Part shown: positions 8,194 through 17,282 of the stretch, one piece after another | Position numbering within the stretch: position 1 is the first letter of the stretch | How the letters are laid out: each line of letters begins with the position of its first letter | Origin: UTCHB3 sp964371075 | GTDB lineage: Bacteria > Bacteroidota > Ignavibacteria > Ignavibacteriales > Ignavibacteriaceae | Direction: 5' to 3' | Length of the DNA: 64,000 nucleotides | Assembly: GCA_964371075.1 (NCBI GenBank) | Contig: CAYJKN010000004.1 | Location: forward strand, 186,001-250,000 | Made by a program: the position numbers and the translations under genes | Notes under the pieces: model-generated | Database searches by the model: none | Told to the model about the DNA's origin: nothing | Seen by the model: the letters and a program-made list of their open reading frames with translations, nothing else

Positions 8194-9058
8194 AATGATA
8201 TTTTACTTTAAAGAAGCCATCAGAAATTTACGATTTGCAGGTTTAACCTCAATAATCACTTTTCTTTCCCTGTTGTTCGCCTCACTTTTCATTTGTGCAT
8301 CGTATATTTTTGCCGGTTTTTCGGATGACCTTCAGGAGAATCTTAAAAAAAATGTAACTGCCTCGTTTTATCTGAGGGATTCTTTGCCTGTCTCTGAAAT
8401 AAATGACTTAATCGGGAAAATTCAAAAGTTTGATGGAGTAAAATCTGTTAATTTTGTCAGCAAAGAAGAAGCGGAGAAGGATTTTGTTAAACAGACCGGT
8501 GAAGATTTTAAGAAAGTTTTGTCATTTAATCCTCTTCCTTCATCGATGTTGGTTACTCTCGACCCTGCAAACTATGAAATGAAGAATTTAGAAAACACTG
8601 TAAGCTCCATAGCGTCTTTAGATGGTGTTGAGAGCCATGAATTCCGGAGTCAGTTATTAAATGAAATGATGATTGTGGTAGCGCGAATCAAAATAATAAC
8701 TTTTATTGTGACGGCAATTTTCCTGTTTGTCGCAGTATATCTTGCTTACACCTCAATTAGAGCAGCATTTGCTGCGAGGAGGGAAGATATAAATACAATG
8801 AAACTGGTCGGGGGCAGTTTACGTGAAATTAAGTTACCTGCATATCTTTCTACACTACTATTAAGTAGTATTTGTGCATTGATCACACTATTAGTTTATA
8901 ATTTTATCGTAAATTTAGGTTTGGAATTTTTAGAAATAAGCATTGCCGGATCGGACACGACAACAGGCGCGTTGTTATCAATTTTTTCAGCTCCTTTAAT
9001 CGCTATTCTGGGCACATATTTTGCCTCTTTTTCTGTTAAGATTGAGTTAAATTCGTGA
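8177..9058 (+). CDS. ftsX: FtsX-like cell-division permease
   Basis: Integral membrane protein (293 aa) of the FtsX family, which with FtsE regulates peptidoglycan hydrolases at the septum. It has one N-terminal transmembrane helix, a periplasmic domain with the typical SFYLRDSLPVSEINDL region, and three C-terminal helices; RREDINTMKLVGGSLREIK is the conserved cytoplasmic loop. The frame opens at 8129, but the ATG at 8177 gives the family N-terminus and overlaps the lipoprotein stop; an ATG at 8195 is also possible. ftsE is not in the window. Confidence 0.9.
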   Translation: MNRIYKMIFYFKEAIRNLRFAGLTSIITFLSLLFASLFICASYIFAGFSDDLQENLKKNVTASFYLRDSLPVSEINDLIGKIQKFDGVKSVNFVSKEEAEKDFVKQTGEDFKKVLSFNPLPSSMLVTLDPANYEMKNLENTVSSIASLDGVESHEFRSQLLNEMMIVVARIKIITFIVTAIFLFVAVYLAYTSIRAAFAARREDINTMKLVGGSLREIKLPAYLSTLLLSSICALITLLVYNFIVNLGLEFLEISIAGSDTTTGALLSIFSAPLIAILGTYFASFSVKIELNS

Positions 9059-9087
9059 TTTATCTTTCAAATAACTCAAATAATCAA

Positions 9088-9095
9088 TATATTTG
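9088..9095 (+). promoter_or_regulatory. Candidate -7 box for the polysaccharide locus
   Basis: TATATTTG, an exact match to TAnnTTTG, lies 25 bases before the ATG of the first SLBB gene in the short gap after ftsX. No clear TTG lies at the expected distance upstream, so this is a candidate from position and the -7 match only. Confidence 0.38.
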
Positions 9096-9120
9096 CATAT
9101 CATAAATAAAAAGTAGAGTT

Positions 9121-9690
9121 ATGCGGTTTACCAAATTACTGTTTTTCCTTTTGGTTATTAGTACAACATTTTTTGTAAAAGCTCAGGATGTTAAAGTTGG
9201 GAGAGACGGTACTCCCTATCAAGCCGGGGGAGCATTTTATGATTATTCGGACCCTGATAAATTAAATATTACTGTTTCAGCACTTGGGTATGTAAAATTT
9301 CCGGGTAGATATTTGGTACCTGATGGTACAAATGTACTCGATCTTTTAACCTATGCTGGTGGACCTACCACCGATGCTCTGCTTGAACAGATTGCCCTCT
9401 TTAGATATGCTTCCAGCGATACGGCTGCATTTCCCAAACCTCAAAATGCAAAAGACAGTTCACTCATCTCCAAAACGGGCAACCGTGTTTTGGAACTCAA
9501 TTATAATTCACTTTTATGGGATGATTATGTTAAACCGATTGATACGATTCCAACTCTTCAACCGGGCGACATACTTCTTCTGAAAGGTGAACCACGATTT
9601 TTCTTTAGAGATTACTTCTCGATCGGCTTGCAGATTCTTTCAGCAGCGATATCTTTAGTTATTTTAATCTTGAATATTACACGAAATTAG
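9121..9690 (+). CDS. Small SLBB-domain protein with C-terminal membrane helix
   Basis: 189 aa: signal peptide (cleavage after FFVKAQ), one SLBB domain (NITVSALGYVKFPGRYLVPD then VLDLLTYAGG), and a C-terminal hydrophobic helix (about 165-185). SLBB domains line the periplasmic ring of polysaccharide exporters such as Wza. Here there is no poly-export domain, and the tail helix would anchor it in a membrane, so it may be an accessory ring or linker protein. It begins the export locus and lies eight bases before the tyrosine kinase gene. Confidence 0.8.
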   Translation: MRFTKLLFFLLVISTTFFVKAQDVKVGRDGTPYQAGGAFYDYSDPDKLNITVSALGYVKFPGRYLVPDGTNVLDLLTYAGGPTTDALLEQIALFRYASSDTAAFPKPQNAKDSSLISKTGNRVLELNYNSLLWDDYVKPIDTIPTLQPGDILLLKGEPRFFFRDYFSIGLQILSAAISLVILILNITRN

Positions 9691-9698
9691 AGGAACAA

Positions 9699-11921
9699 TT
9701 GGATACAGAATTCAATAATTCGCAATTCCAGGAAACAAAATCCATAGTAGATTACCTGCAACTGATTCGCGGGAATTTTTTACCGATCCTTATCATAACC
9801 GCAGTTTCGTTTATCTTTGCTCTGGTTTATGCTATAAACGCGGTGAATATTTACAATTCGAGCACACTCGTTAAAGTAAATAAAAATTCCGGCAACATAC
9901 TTGAATCAAATCCATTGCTCCAACCTTTTGGTTCAGAGGACAGATTTATCTCCAACGAGATAGAGATTATTAAAAGTTACACTCTAAGAGAAAGAGTTTC
10001 ATCAGCTCTGATAGACTCTTTTAACAATGCCGCAAAAAAGGATACTTTTTCAGTTCTTCTAACTTCTGACAAACTTGATCAGACCAAGAAAAAATTGATG
10101 ACCAAGGATGCGCTTGCTCGAACTCTTCTGGGTGTTACAACAGTTGAACAAAAAAGGGGATTGGATTTTGTAATTCTTTCTGCCAGTTCACCATCACCAT
10201 ACGAAGCCGCGCTTATTGCAAATACTTATGCCTCTGAATATCGAAATCTTAATCTGATGTTCAACAGGGATCAATTAATTGTAGTTAAGAATTACCTTGA
10301 TGAACAAAGAACAGAAAAACTTGATCAACTTAATGGAGCTGAAGAGACTTTAAAGGCCTTTCAGGAAAGTGGCGGAATTATTGCTCTTGATAATCAGGCA
10401 TCAAATCTGATTTCGCAGATTTCAACCCTTGAAGCAAGTAAGAGTATGCAGGAGATTGAATTAAAATCGACGCAAACCGCTCTTGAATCATACAGGAATC
10501 AGTTGTCAAAACTTGACCCAGATGCCCTGGATTATCTTGCTCAATATGGTTCAAAGGGTTATTTTGAGCAGTTGCAGACAGAAATAGCAAAACTTGAAAT
10601 TCAAAAATTGCTTATCTCCGGAAACGAAAAAGACCCAAAAAATGCAAAAGCACTAAGAGAGTTTGATCTAAAAATCGGTATGTTACAAGATAAACTCGAT
10701 GAAGAGATCGAAAAATTTCAGAAGAGTGCGGTTGCCAGTACACCTCAGGAATACAGAACACTATCTCTTCAGATTCTCGATCTGGAGATCAAGGAAAAGG
10801 GTTTAAACTACTCTATAGCACAATTAACAGGAATGTTGAATCAATATGAGAATAAGTTTGGACTCCTTCCGAGAAATGCAATTGAACTTGCCAAGTTGAC
10901 AAGAACAAGAGAAGGATTGGAAAAACTTTATACTCTGATTGAACAAAGATTTCAGGAAGCTGTTATCAACGAACAATCACAACCGGGTAATGTTGTAGTG
11001 ATAGAAGCTGCAAGGGTAATGACAGAACCGGCCAAACCAAATCGTACATTAATTGTAATTATAGGTCTGGTTCTGGGATTGGTTGTATCAATTTCTTATG
11101 TCTTTGTGAGAGATTACTTCGATAAGACTGTAAAAACTCCTGATCAGCTCACGAAACTTGGATTTAACGTCCTTTCGTGGATACCCAGGATTGAAGGTAT
11201 TGATGCTTCAAAAGGAAGTTCAAACGAGTTTATTGTCTTCTCAAAACCGGATTCGATTCCCGCTGAAGCATTCAGGGCGTTAAGAACACGACTTCAATTT
11301 ACTTCTCCTGATCCGGATAAAATGAAAGTACTTTTGATCACTTCGTCTGCTCCGACTGAAGGTAAAACCATTATCTCAACAAACCTTGCAGGAAGTTTCT
11401 CACAGATTAATAAAAGAGTACTATTGGTTGACTGCGATCTGAGAAAACCGAGGGTTCACAATGTTTTCAATATGAACAGACACCCCGGTTTGGTCGATTA
11501 TCTATTTCATAACAACACTATGGAAGAGATTGTCCGTAAAACTGAAATGCCAAATTTGGACTTTATTCCTTGCGGTACAATCCCACCTAATCCTGCGGAG
11601 TTAATGGAATCTGATGCAATGAAAGATTTTATTGCAACTGTTAGAGATATGTATGATTTCATAATTCTCGATACACCTCCAATTATAGCAGTAACAGATT
11701 CCGAAATTCTTTCGAGACATGTGGACGGGTCGATTCTTGTTGTCTCGGCTGATACTACTGAAATGGAATTGTTAAGAAGAGCCGGTGAGATTCTGAAACA
11801 GGGTAAACATCACTTCATCGGAGCTGTGTTGAATAACTTTGTTTACAAGAGTTCTTATGGATCTTATTACAAATATTACTATTACTATTCACGCTCGACG
11901 AAATCCGGAGATAATGCTTAA
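9699..11921 (+). CDS. Wzc-like polysaccharide co-polymerase and tyrosine autokinase
   Basis: Bacterial tyrosine kinase (740 aa) controlling polysaccharide chain length and export. The Wzz domain follows an N-terminal membrane helix (about 31-51), then long periplasmic coiled coils, a second helix (about 450-468) and a cytoplasmic kinase domain with Walker A TSSAPTEGKTIIS (about 548-560), Walker A' VLLVDCDLRKPR and Walker B FIILDTPP. The tail (about 716-732) is packed with tyrosines (SYGSYYKYYYYYS), the autophosphorylation cluster. Start TTG at 9699 with AGAGGA four bases upstream. The next gene's start lies inside its last codons. Confidence 0.92.
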   Translation: MDTEFNNSQFQETKSIVDYLQLIRGNFLPILIITAVSFIFALVYAINAVNIYNSSTLVKVNKNSGNILESNPLLQPFGSEDRFISNEIEIIKSYTLRERVSSALIDSFNNAAKKDTFSVLLTSDKLDQTKKKLMTKDALARTLLGVTTVEQKRGLDFVILSASSPSPYEAALIANTYASEYRNLNLMFNRDQLIVVKNYLDEQRTEKLDQLNGAEETLKAFQESGGIIALDNQASNLISQISTLEASKSMQEIELKSTQTALESYRNQLSKLDPDALDYLAQYGSKGYFEQLQTEIAKLEIQKLLISGNEKDPKNAKALREFDLKIGMLQDKLDEEIEKFQKSAVASTPQEYRTLSLQILDLEIKEKGLNYSIAQLTGMLNQYENKFGLLPRNAIELAKLTRTREGLEKLYTLIEQRFQEAVINEQSQPGNVVVIEAARVMTEPAKPNRTLIVIIGLVLGLVVSISYVFVRDYFDKTVKTPDQLTKLGFNVLSWIPRIEGIDASKGSSNEFIVFSKPDSIPAEAFRALRTRLQFTSPDPDKMKVLLITSSAPTEGKTIISTNLAGSFSQINKRVLLVDCDLRKPRVHNVFNMNRHPGLVDYLFHNNTMEEIVRKTEMPNLDFIPCGTIPPNPAELMESDAMKDFIATVRDMYDFIILDTPPIIAVTDSEILSRHVDGSILVVSADTTEMELLRRAGEILKQGKHHFIGAVLNNFVYKSSYGSYYKYYYYYSRSTKSGDNA

Positions 11922-13533
11922 CACAATTATCTCACCGATAGTTTTGTTGACTTCCAACCTTAGAAAAGGAATAGCATTTATGCTATTCCTTTCTTGCATT
12001 AATGCTGTTGCGTTTTCCCAAACCAATCCAACCTATACAGACCGTGGTTCAATCGTCTTTGATGTTAACGGACAGCCGACATCGGGGGATCCCACAGGTG
12101 ATTTGAGTGTGGATGAGAATACGTATATTCTTGGGCCCGGTGATGTTTTTTCGATAAGTATCGACAATGCAGAGGCGCTGATTTATGAAGCAAAAGTTAA
12201 TCCCGATGGATTTTTGATAATTCCTAAAGCCGGGATCATAAAAGTAAGTGGACTTTTACTCAAGGATGCTAAAAAAAGTATCATTGCACTGATCCGCGAA
12301 AAATTCAAAACTCACAATATCCTGGTAACTCTCTCTTCAATTCGTAGTGTAAAAATTGATGTTTTTGGTGAGGTTCAGAAGAGGGGAGGTAAAGTAATAT
12401 TTGCCAATTCAAGATTGAGTGATGTTCTTCTTGAAGCCGGACTCAACAAGGAAGCAGACATCAGGAATGTAAAAGTCATTTCAAAACTGAATGTCACTAA
12501 TTATTACGATCTTCTTCAGTACATACGATTAGCTGACAGATCACAAAATCCTGTTGTGCAAGAAGGTGACTATATCAGTTTAGAGAAAATTGACAAAAGT
12601 GTCAATGTTACTGGAGCGGTTGGGTATGCAGGTATTTATGAGTATAAATCGGGCGAAACACTTCATGACTTAATAAAAGTTGCAGGTGGATTTGTTGATG
12701 AAGCATTCACAGATACAATTGAAGTAATAAGATTCCTTCCTGACTCAAAAACTCAAATCACAGTAAAATTGTCGAATCAGGAACTTCTTAATAACACCTT
12801 CTTCCTTCAAAACAAAGATATTGTCGTTGTCAGGTCCAAACCCGAATATTTAAAAGAGAATGTCGTTACAATCACGGGCCAAGTAAAATTTCCCGGGAAA
12901 TACAAGATTGATGAAGGTAAAACCCACCTTAGTGAGTTGATAACAATTTCCGGAGGTTACCTCGAGAAGGCCTCCCTGATGGATGCATCGTTAAAAAGAT
13001 TTATTGGGGCCGACACAGTTGACACCGAGTTGGATCGAATAAAATTAATCCCACGCACCGATATGACAGACGAAGAATATGATTACCTCAAAGCGAAATC
13101 CCGTCAGCGAAAAGGGCAGGTTGTTGTTGATTTCCGGAATATCTTTAAGTCTTTTGAAGATGATGTAGTCTTAAGGAACGGGGATGAAATTGTTGTTCCC
13201 GAAAAAAAAGAATATATCATTATTATCGGGCAAGCCGTGTTCCCCGGAAATGTTGAGTATATGCCCGGACTGACAGTTCAGGATTATATTAAACTTGCAG
13301 GTGGATTTTCCTGGCGGGCAGAGCAAGGAGAGGTGAGGATTGTTAAAGCCAAAACAGGAGAATGGATCGAGGAAGATGAACTTCTTGTTCTTGAACCCGG
13401 AGATACAATTTGGATTCCAGAAGAGCCTCCGGCTCCAAGGTTTTGGGATATATTTAAGGATACATTAACTATACTTGGGCAGGTTGCAACAGTTGTAGCT
13501 GCAACTATTGCCGTGATTGTGAGTAGCAGGTAA
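11914..13533 (+). CDS. Polysaccharide export protein with poly-export and multiple SLBB domains
   Basis: Wza/OtnA-type exporter (539 aa). After a signal peptide (cleavage near NAVAFSQ) comes the poly-export domain (YILGPGDVFSISIDN), then at least three SLBB repeats (SVKIDVFGEVQKRGG, NVTGAVGYAGIYEYKSGE, TITGQVKFPGKYKIDEGK) and a further one at IIIGQAVFPGNVEYMPG. A C-terminal hydrophobic helix (about 515-535) could cross the outer membrane as the Wza barrel helix does. The frame is open from 11839, but the ATG at 11914, after CCGGAG, is the likely start and overlaps the kinase gene by eight bases. Confidence 0.9.
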   Translation: MLNTIISPIVLLTSNLRKGIAFMLFLSCINAVAFSQTNPTYTDRGSIVFDVNGQPTSGDPTGDLSVDENTYILGPGDVFSISIDNAEALIYEAKVNPDGFLIIPKAGIIKVSGLLLKDAKKSIIALIREKFKTHNILVTLSSIRSVKIDVFGEVQKRGGKVIFANSRLSDVLLEAGLNKEADIRNVKVISKLNVTNYYDLLQYIRLADRSQNPVVQEGDYISLEKIDKSVNVTGAVGYAGIYEYKSGETLHDLIKVAGGFVDEAFTDTIEVIRFLPDSKTQITVKLSNQELLNNTFFLQNKDIVVVRSKPEYLKENVVTITGQVKFPGKYKIDEGKTHLSELITISGGYLEKASLMDASLKRFIGADTVDTELDRIKLIPRTDMTDEEYDYLKAKSRQRKGQVVVDFRNIFKSFEDDVVLRNGDEIVVPEKKEYIIIIGQAVFPGNVEYMPGLTVQDYIKLAGGFSWRAEQGEVRIVKAKTGEWIEEDELLVLEPGDTIWIPEEPPAPRFWDIFKDTLTILGQVATVVAATIAVIVSSR

Positions 13534-14655
13534 ATGAAACTGATATTACTTGTACTCCAAAAAAATCTTTTCAAGATGGTGGTATTATCAGCAATTGCCC
13601 TGGTGATCTATACAGTTGTCCTCTATTTCGTTTACCCTCTTACTTTTACTTCGATGGCTACAGTGCTCCCTCCTGAAACACAAAAGGCCACCGGACTTGC
13701 AGGGATGTTGGGTGCTCAGGATATGGGCAGTTTGATAACGGGTGGAGCATCAGGTAATTCACAATTATATGCAGAAATAATTAAAAGCCGGTCAGCCGGA
13801 AACTATGTCATTTCACGAGTTAAGTTAAAAGAATATTTTGGTGTAAAAACTAATGAAGAGGCTTTGGTAAAAACAACCGCAAATGTTGAGGTGGAAGTTT
13901 CAAAAGAGGGGATCATTAAAATAGGGTTCCCTGTCAAAACCGGTTTTTTTGGCAGGAATGATGTCGATAAGAAAAAAGCCGCAGAATTTTCTTCACTCGT
14001 TTGTAATACATTTGTTAATGCTCTTGACAGTATAAACAGGAATAAACTCCATAATAAAGCAAAATTGACAAGACAGTTTATTGAAGGAAGACTTATTCAG
14101 ACAAAAGCTGAACTTGACAGTGCCGAGTTTAATTATGCACAATTTCAAAAAGCAAATAAAACTCTTTCACTTCCGGAACAATTGAAGGCTTCGATTGAAG
14201 TGGCTGCTCAAGTGAAGAGTGAAATAATAACCACCGAGATTCAACTTGATTATTTACAAAAAACTCTTAGTGATGATGTACAGGAAGTGATGGAAGCAAA
14301 AAGCAAATTGCAATCACTGAAAAAAGCATATCAGAAATTTCAGACAAATTCAGACGAACTGTTTGTCGGTTTTAAGGATGCTCCGGAACTTGGAATGCAG
14401 CTTTCGAACTACTTCAGAGAGGTGAAAATTCTTAATGAAGTTTACTCAATGCTCCAACAACAGTATTACAAAGAGATTATACAGGAACAAAAAGATATCC
14501 CCACAATCGAAATGCTCGACACTGCAACACCTCCCATGAGGGCATCTTCGCCACAGATGGTGATCTCAATGTTGGGAGCCGGTCTGCTTTTCTTTCTTCT
14601 TACTTTCCTCTATTACTTCAAAAAGGAAGAAGAAGTAAAAAAATACCTGAGCTGA
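13534..14655 (+). CDS. Wzz/GNVR chain-length determinant without kinase domain
   Basis: 373-aa inner-membrane protein with two transmembrane helices (about 14-34 and 343-362) enclosing a coiled-coil periplasmic domain. The segment SLPEQLKASIEVAAQVKSEI and the PPMRASSPQM proline motif before the second helix are typical of Wzz/GNVR co-polymerases. It has no ATPase domain, so with the Wzc-like kinase the locus holds two co-polymerase-type proteins. The ATG follows the upstream stop directly. Confidence 0.87.
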   Translation: MKLILLVLQKNLFKMVVLSAIALVIYTVVLYFVYPLTFTSMATVLPPETQKATGLAGMLGAQDMGSLITGGASGNSQLYAEIIKSRSAGNYVISRVKLKEYFGVKTNEEALVKTTANVEVEVSKEGIIKIGFPVKTGFFGRNDVDKKKAAEFSSLVCNTFVNALDSINRNKLHNKAKLTRQFIEGRLIQTKAELDSAEFNYAQFQKANKTLSLPEQLKASIEVAAQVKSEIITTEIQLDYLQKTLSDDVQEVMEAKSKLQSLKKAYQKFQTNSDELFVGFKDAPELGMQLSNYFREVKILNEVYSMLQQQYYKEIIQEQKDIPTIEMLDTATPPMRASSPQMVISMLGAGLLFFLLTFLYYFKKEEEVKKYLS

Positions 14656-14694
14656 TGCCCGGGCCTAAAAACTCCCCAAACCTCCAATAAATTT

Positions 14695-16212
14695 ATGAAA
14701 AACCGACTTAGGATACTTTTTCAGGGTATTGGTGGTGCTGCCTTGATCGTTCTTATAACCCAAATATTATCAAAGGGAACCGGTTTCTTCAGAGAAGTCC
14801 TCTTTGCCGGAGAGTTTGGGGTTGGAAAGGATTTCGAATTTTATTTAATCGCATATACCGTTCCGGGAATGATAAATTCGATCCTGTTCTACCAGGCACA
14901 AAATTATTTCATTCCGACCTATAACGATCTTAAACAGAAAAATCCGGAAGAGGCTCACACATTTTTATTTTCTTCTATCATTTTTTTCTTCCTTGTAATC
15001 TCCGGATTGGCTACAATACTTTTTTTTACAGCAGAAGGAATTGTTTCACTTTTTGTCTCTTCACCATCAGAATCTGAACTACATTTTGTAATCAAATTAT
15101 TCAGAACCACACTTTTTACACTTCCGCTAAATGCACTCATTAGTGTTTTTTCGGCATATCTTGTTGCGGAATTTAAGTTTAAGGTTACATATCTCTCGCA
15201 ACTTTGGACAAATCTTGCAGTTATTGTAACTGTCATTTTCTTCTCAAAAACACTGGGCACTCTTTCCATTGTTATTGGATTTATTATTGGAAATGCACTC
15301 CAACTCGCAAATTTACTTTATGGCGGGAGGAATATAATCCCGGGATTCAACAAATTTAAGTTAAAGTTCAGCGGTAATGTGCCATATTTGATTTTTTTTA
15401 ATACTTTATTTATCGAAACTGCGGGACAGATGTTCTTTTTAATCGACAGGCTTTTTTATTCTTCTGTTGATCAGGGGGGGATTGCAGCATTAAATTACTC
15501 TTTTATCATTTACATGCTTCCTGTCTCTGTTTTCACAACTGCATTGGGAAGTGCATTATTGCCCGATTTTGCATCAAATATTGCCAGAGGCGATTTTAAG
15601 GAAGCAAATTCAAAATTTACTAAAGCCATTCAATTAGTGTTGCTTCTATTCATCCCCGGTGTATTGATTCTAATTTTTTCGGGTGGGGATTTGATATCCT
15701 TGATGTTTGAGAGAGGTAAGTTTTCATCTCACTCAACAGATTTAACTCAAGGGACACTTTTTTATTACTCTTTCAGTCTTCCATTTTATGCCCTTTACGC
15801 AATCACTCAACGGTACACATACAGTCTTAAGGGGAGTACATTTCTGACAATTATTTCCTTTGGGGGGCTGGTTTTAAAATATCTGATGTCATATTTTATT
15901 GTGGATTCAATGGGACAAAATGGTCTTGCACTCGCAACTTCTGTGGTTTTTATCCTTCAATCAATTTCATGTTTTGTGTTTATTAAAATTCGGGCTGATT
16001 ATAGTTCTGAAAGAGGATTAAAACAAAACACCCTCAAGTTCTTCTTATACTCGACAATTATCACCGGTGGTACTCTTTTGATTGTCAGTCAGTTTAATTT
16101 GACCACTCTGATACTCCCAATATGTTTAATTTTGGGCTATCCATTAATTTTGCATCTAACCAGAAATTCCGTGTATGAAGAGCTCAAAGCCCGTCTCCTT
16201 GGATCTAGATAA
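14695..16212 (+). CDS. MurJ/Wzx-like polysaccharide or lipid II flippase
   Basis: 505-aa polytopic membrane protein of the MOP superfamily (MviN/MurJ group). Conserved features are GTGFFREVLFAGEFGVGKDF near residue 30, and the mid-protein TALGSALLPDFASNIARGD. About 13 hydrophobic stretches are seen. In this export locus it may flip the lipid-linked repeat rather than lipid II, so I avoid calling it murJ outright. It follows the Wzz gene by 39 bases and overlaps the glycosyltransferase gene. Confidence 0.85.
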   Translation: MKNRLRILFQGIGGAALIVLITQILSKGTGFFREVLFAGEFGVGKDFEFYLIAYTVPGMINSILFYQAQNYFIPTYNDLKQKNPEEAHTFLFSSIIFFFLVISGLATILFFTAEGIVSLFVSSPSESELHFVIKLFRTTLFTLPLNALISVFSAYLVAEFKFKVTYLSQLWTNLAVIVTVIFFSKTLGTLSIVIGFIIGNALQLANLLYGGRNIIPGFNKFKLKFSGNVPYLIFFNTLFIETAGQMFFLIDRLFYSSVDQGGIAALNYSFIIYMLPVSVFTTALGSALLPDFASNIARGDFKEANSKFTKAIQLVLLLFIPGVLILIFSGGDLISLMFERGKFSSHSTDLTQGTLFYYSFSLPFYALYAITQRYTYSLKGSTFLTIISFGGLVLKYLMSYFIVDSMGQNGLALATSVVFILQSISCFVFIKIRADYSSERGLKQNTLKFFLYSTIITGGTLLIVSQFNLTTLILPICLILGYPLILHLTRNSVYEELKARLLGSR

Positions 16213-17269
16213 CCGATCACTTCTTAAGTTTTTTACCAATACGATCGTTTGGATTTTAAAGAATTTACTGAGGATATTCGCAAAAAGTGGTGATGGAATT
16301 ACAGTGATTTCATTGAATAACCTTGGTGATTCAGTTTTTACCATACCTGCCTTAACAAAACTCTCTAAAAATGATGGTTCCGGGAAAATTACCCTGATAA
16401 CACAATCAAACATGAAATTTATCCTGGAGAAGGAATTCCCGCATTTTGGATTTATTTTTGTTGAAAAAGCAGATTTTATTCTGGGCGGAAAATTTCCTTC
16501 TGTTGAATTGATAAAGAAAACACGCGGTTTGCAAAATGGAATAACAATAAGTTTTTCGGTCAATCCACAATCAATTTTCCTGATGTTATTTTCAGGCGGC
16601 AAAAAATTCTACGGAATTGCCCGCGAAGCTTATAAAAAAGCATTTGACAACTCTCATTCCCTTACAATGAAATCACACCTCTCAGATATCTATTTTGATG
16701 CTGTCGATTCCTTCCAAAATGTTGAGAGGGAAAAAGCTGATTATGGATTTCCACTCTTAAAAACCAGAGGTGAAGAGGTAATTATTACGCCTTTTGCCGG
16801 TTGGGATGCAAAAATGTGGGGGATAGAAAAAATGATTACCCTGGCAGATAGATTAAATAAAATCAAGGTTGTTAATTTTGTGGTCGAAAAAGGCAGACTG
16901 GAGCTCTGTTACATGGATGATCTGAGGAGAAGAGGTATTAAAGTTACAGAGTTAGAGCACATATCAGAATATGAACAACTCTTAAAGAATACCGCTCTTT
17001 TAATCGGAAACGATACAGGACCGGTATATATAGCCAGATATTATGGAATACCAACACTTGCGATCTTTGGCCCAACAAATCCCGATTACTGTCGTCACAA
17101 CGGTGAGGAGCATGTAATGATATATAAAGTGCTCGATTGTTCACCGGTTGATGAACAATATTGTAAGTTTGATGCCGGTAGAACCTGCCCACACAGGAAT
17201 TGTCTGCAAACCATAACTGTTGAGGAGGTGGAGCTTAAGGCTTTATCCATCCTGGAAAAACAATCATAA
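16175..17269 (+). CDS. Glycosyltransferase family 9 (heptosyltransferase-like)
   Basis: 364-aa GT-B enzyme. The N-terminal half carries LNNLGDSVFTIPALTKL, matching the heptosyltransferase GDVVLTxPxL region, and the C-terminal half GNDTGPVYIARYYGIPT and AIFGPTNP, the nucleotide-sugar site. A cysteine-rich end (CSPVDEQYCK, CPHRNCL) is common in this family. It probably adds a sugar to a lipid-linked or LPS-type acceptor; donor unknown. The start overlaps the flippase gene by 38 bases. Confidence 0.87.
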   Translation: MKSSKPVSLDLDNRSLLKFFTNTIVWILKNLLRIFAKSGDGITVISLNNLGDSVFTIPALTKLSKNDGSGKITLITQSNMKFILEKEFPHFGFIFVEKADFILGGKFPSVELIKKTRGLQNGITISFSVNPQSIFLMLFSGGKKFYGIAREAYKKAFDNSHSLTMKSHLSDIYFDAVDSFQNVEREKADYGFPLLKTRGEEVIITPFAGWDAKMWGIEKMITLADRLNKIKVVNFVVEKGRLELCYMDDLRRRGIKVTELEHISEYEQLLKNTALLIGNDTGPVYIARYYGIPTLAIFGPTNPDYCRHNGEEHVMIYKVLDCSPVDEQYCKFDAGRTCPHRNCLQTITVEEVELKALSILEKQS

Positions 17270-17282
17270 GTAGTGTCTGCGA

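Noticed and set aside
11847..11898. Poly-tyrosine tract as a sequencing or frameshift error
   Set aside because: Tyrosine-cluster tails are normal in Wzc-type kinases, and both codon frame and the next gene's start are intact.
16156..16602. 148-codon minus-strand frame over the GT9 gene
   Set aside because: Antisense shadow; the plus frame carries the glycosyltransferase motifs.
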